In this document: piece by piece, positions 5,806 to 6,039 of the stretch
How positions within the stretch are numbered: the stretch's first letter is position 1
Layout of the letters: the number at the start of each line of letters is the position of its first letter
DNA from: Acidobacteriota bacterium
GTDB lineage: Bacteria > Acidobacteriota > UBA6911 > RPQK01
Reading direction: 5' to 3'
Assembly (NCBI GenBank): GCA_003819755.1
Contig: RPQK01000497.1
Location: 1-6,039 of the forward strand
Length of the DNA: 6,039 nucleotides
Translations under genes and position numbers: made by a program
The notes under the pieces: generated by a model
What the model saw: the letters and a program-made list of their open reading frames with translations, nothing else
Database searches by the model: none
Told to the model about the DNA's origin: nothing

Positions 5806-6039
5806 ATGATTGAGATCCTCAACGAGCAAAATCTGCCGAGCCTGCCCTGGGAAGACCGACCCGCAGGCGACTCTCGGCCGGCCTGGCGTTACTCCCGTAA
5901 CCCGGTCATCCGCCGAGATCTCTTGCCGACCTCCAACAGCATCTTCAACAGCGCCGTCGTGTCTTTCAGAGGCGGGTTCGCGGGGGTGTTCCGCTGTGAC
6001 GACACCTCCCGCAAGATGCAACTCCACACCGGATTCAGC
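5806..6039 (+). CDS. GH130 family glycoside phosphorylase, N-terminal part (cut by window edge)
   Basis: The first 78 codons are open to the right edge. After a variable N-terminus, residues 27-37 read WRYSRNPVIRR. These are followed by TSNSIFNSAVV (42-52) and FRGGFAGVFRCDD (54-66), then MQLHTGFS (71-78). This is the characteristic start of the five-bladed propeller of GH130 enzymes, where the Asn-Pro and Asn-Ser-Ala strands open the domain. GH130 members are mostly cytoplasmic phosphorylases that split beta-mannosides, such as mannosylglucose, mannobiose or mannosyl-GlcNAc, with phosphate to yield mannose-1-phosphate; some are hydrolases. No signal peptide is visible. The catalytic Asp and phosphate-binding residues lie beyond the window, so neither subfamily nor mechanism can be judged. 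The gene follows the GPH symporter closely. Its ribosome site is poor: GGAAAG at 5786-5791 lies 14 bases before the ATG, so translation may depend on the upstream gene. Confidence 0.85.
   Translation, partial: MIEILNEQNLPSLPWEDRPAGDSRPAWRYSRNPVIRRDLLPTSNSIFNSAVVSFRGGFAGVFRCDDTSRKMQLHTGFS

Noticed and set aside
5668..6027. Minus-strand frame over the symporter end and GH130 start
   Set aside because: Antisense to two well-supported genes, with Arg/Pro-rich translation and no family likeness.

Overview
The window carries seven protein-coding genes (six complete, one cut by the right edge) at fairly high GC with compact spacing. The mix includes an orphan type II secretion pseudopilin, a Tat-exported TIM-barrel-like protein, a beta-propeller protein, a ROK sugar kinase, a GPH-family sugar symporter and a GH130 glycoside phosphorylase. 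There are also two distinctive intergenic repeats, GGATGAA heptamers and a 10-bp CACGGAC array. From memory, such repeats are common between genes in Planctomycetota and related PVC bacteria. That assignment is inference; no rRNA or marker gene is present to confirm it.

Layout from left to right. Positions 1-198 hold no convincing gene. A GspG-type major pseudopilin lies on the minus strand (199-609). Divergent from it is a gene for a secreted or anchored beta-propeller protein of the SdiA-regulated / phytase-esterase-like type (727-1617). This gene converges on a ROK sugar kinase (1678-2640, minus). The short gap between their stop codons is almost entirely a 23-bp perfect hairpin built from GGATGAA repeats. 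Upstream of the ROK gene, still on the minus strand, is a Tat-signal protein with aldo/keto-reductase-like features (2829-3764), separated from it by a 10-bp-period inverted array (2710-2820). The Tat gene has a good sigma70-like promoter of its own. Further upstream on the minus strand is a small putative lipoprotein (3825-4286).

Divergent from the lipoprotein, on the plus strand, a GPH (MelB/YicJ-type) sugar:cation symporter (4389-5777) is followed after 28 bases by the start of a GH130 family gene (5806 to the edge). These two form the clearest functional unit: uptake of a small beta-mannoside or related disaccharide, then cytoplasmic phosphorolysis to a sugar-1-phosphate and a free sugar. 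The neighbouring ROK kinase could phosphorylate the free hexose released. No single novel system is evident. The most distinctive material is the two structured intergenic repeats and the Tat protein, which looks like an aldo/keto reductase without its catalytic residues.
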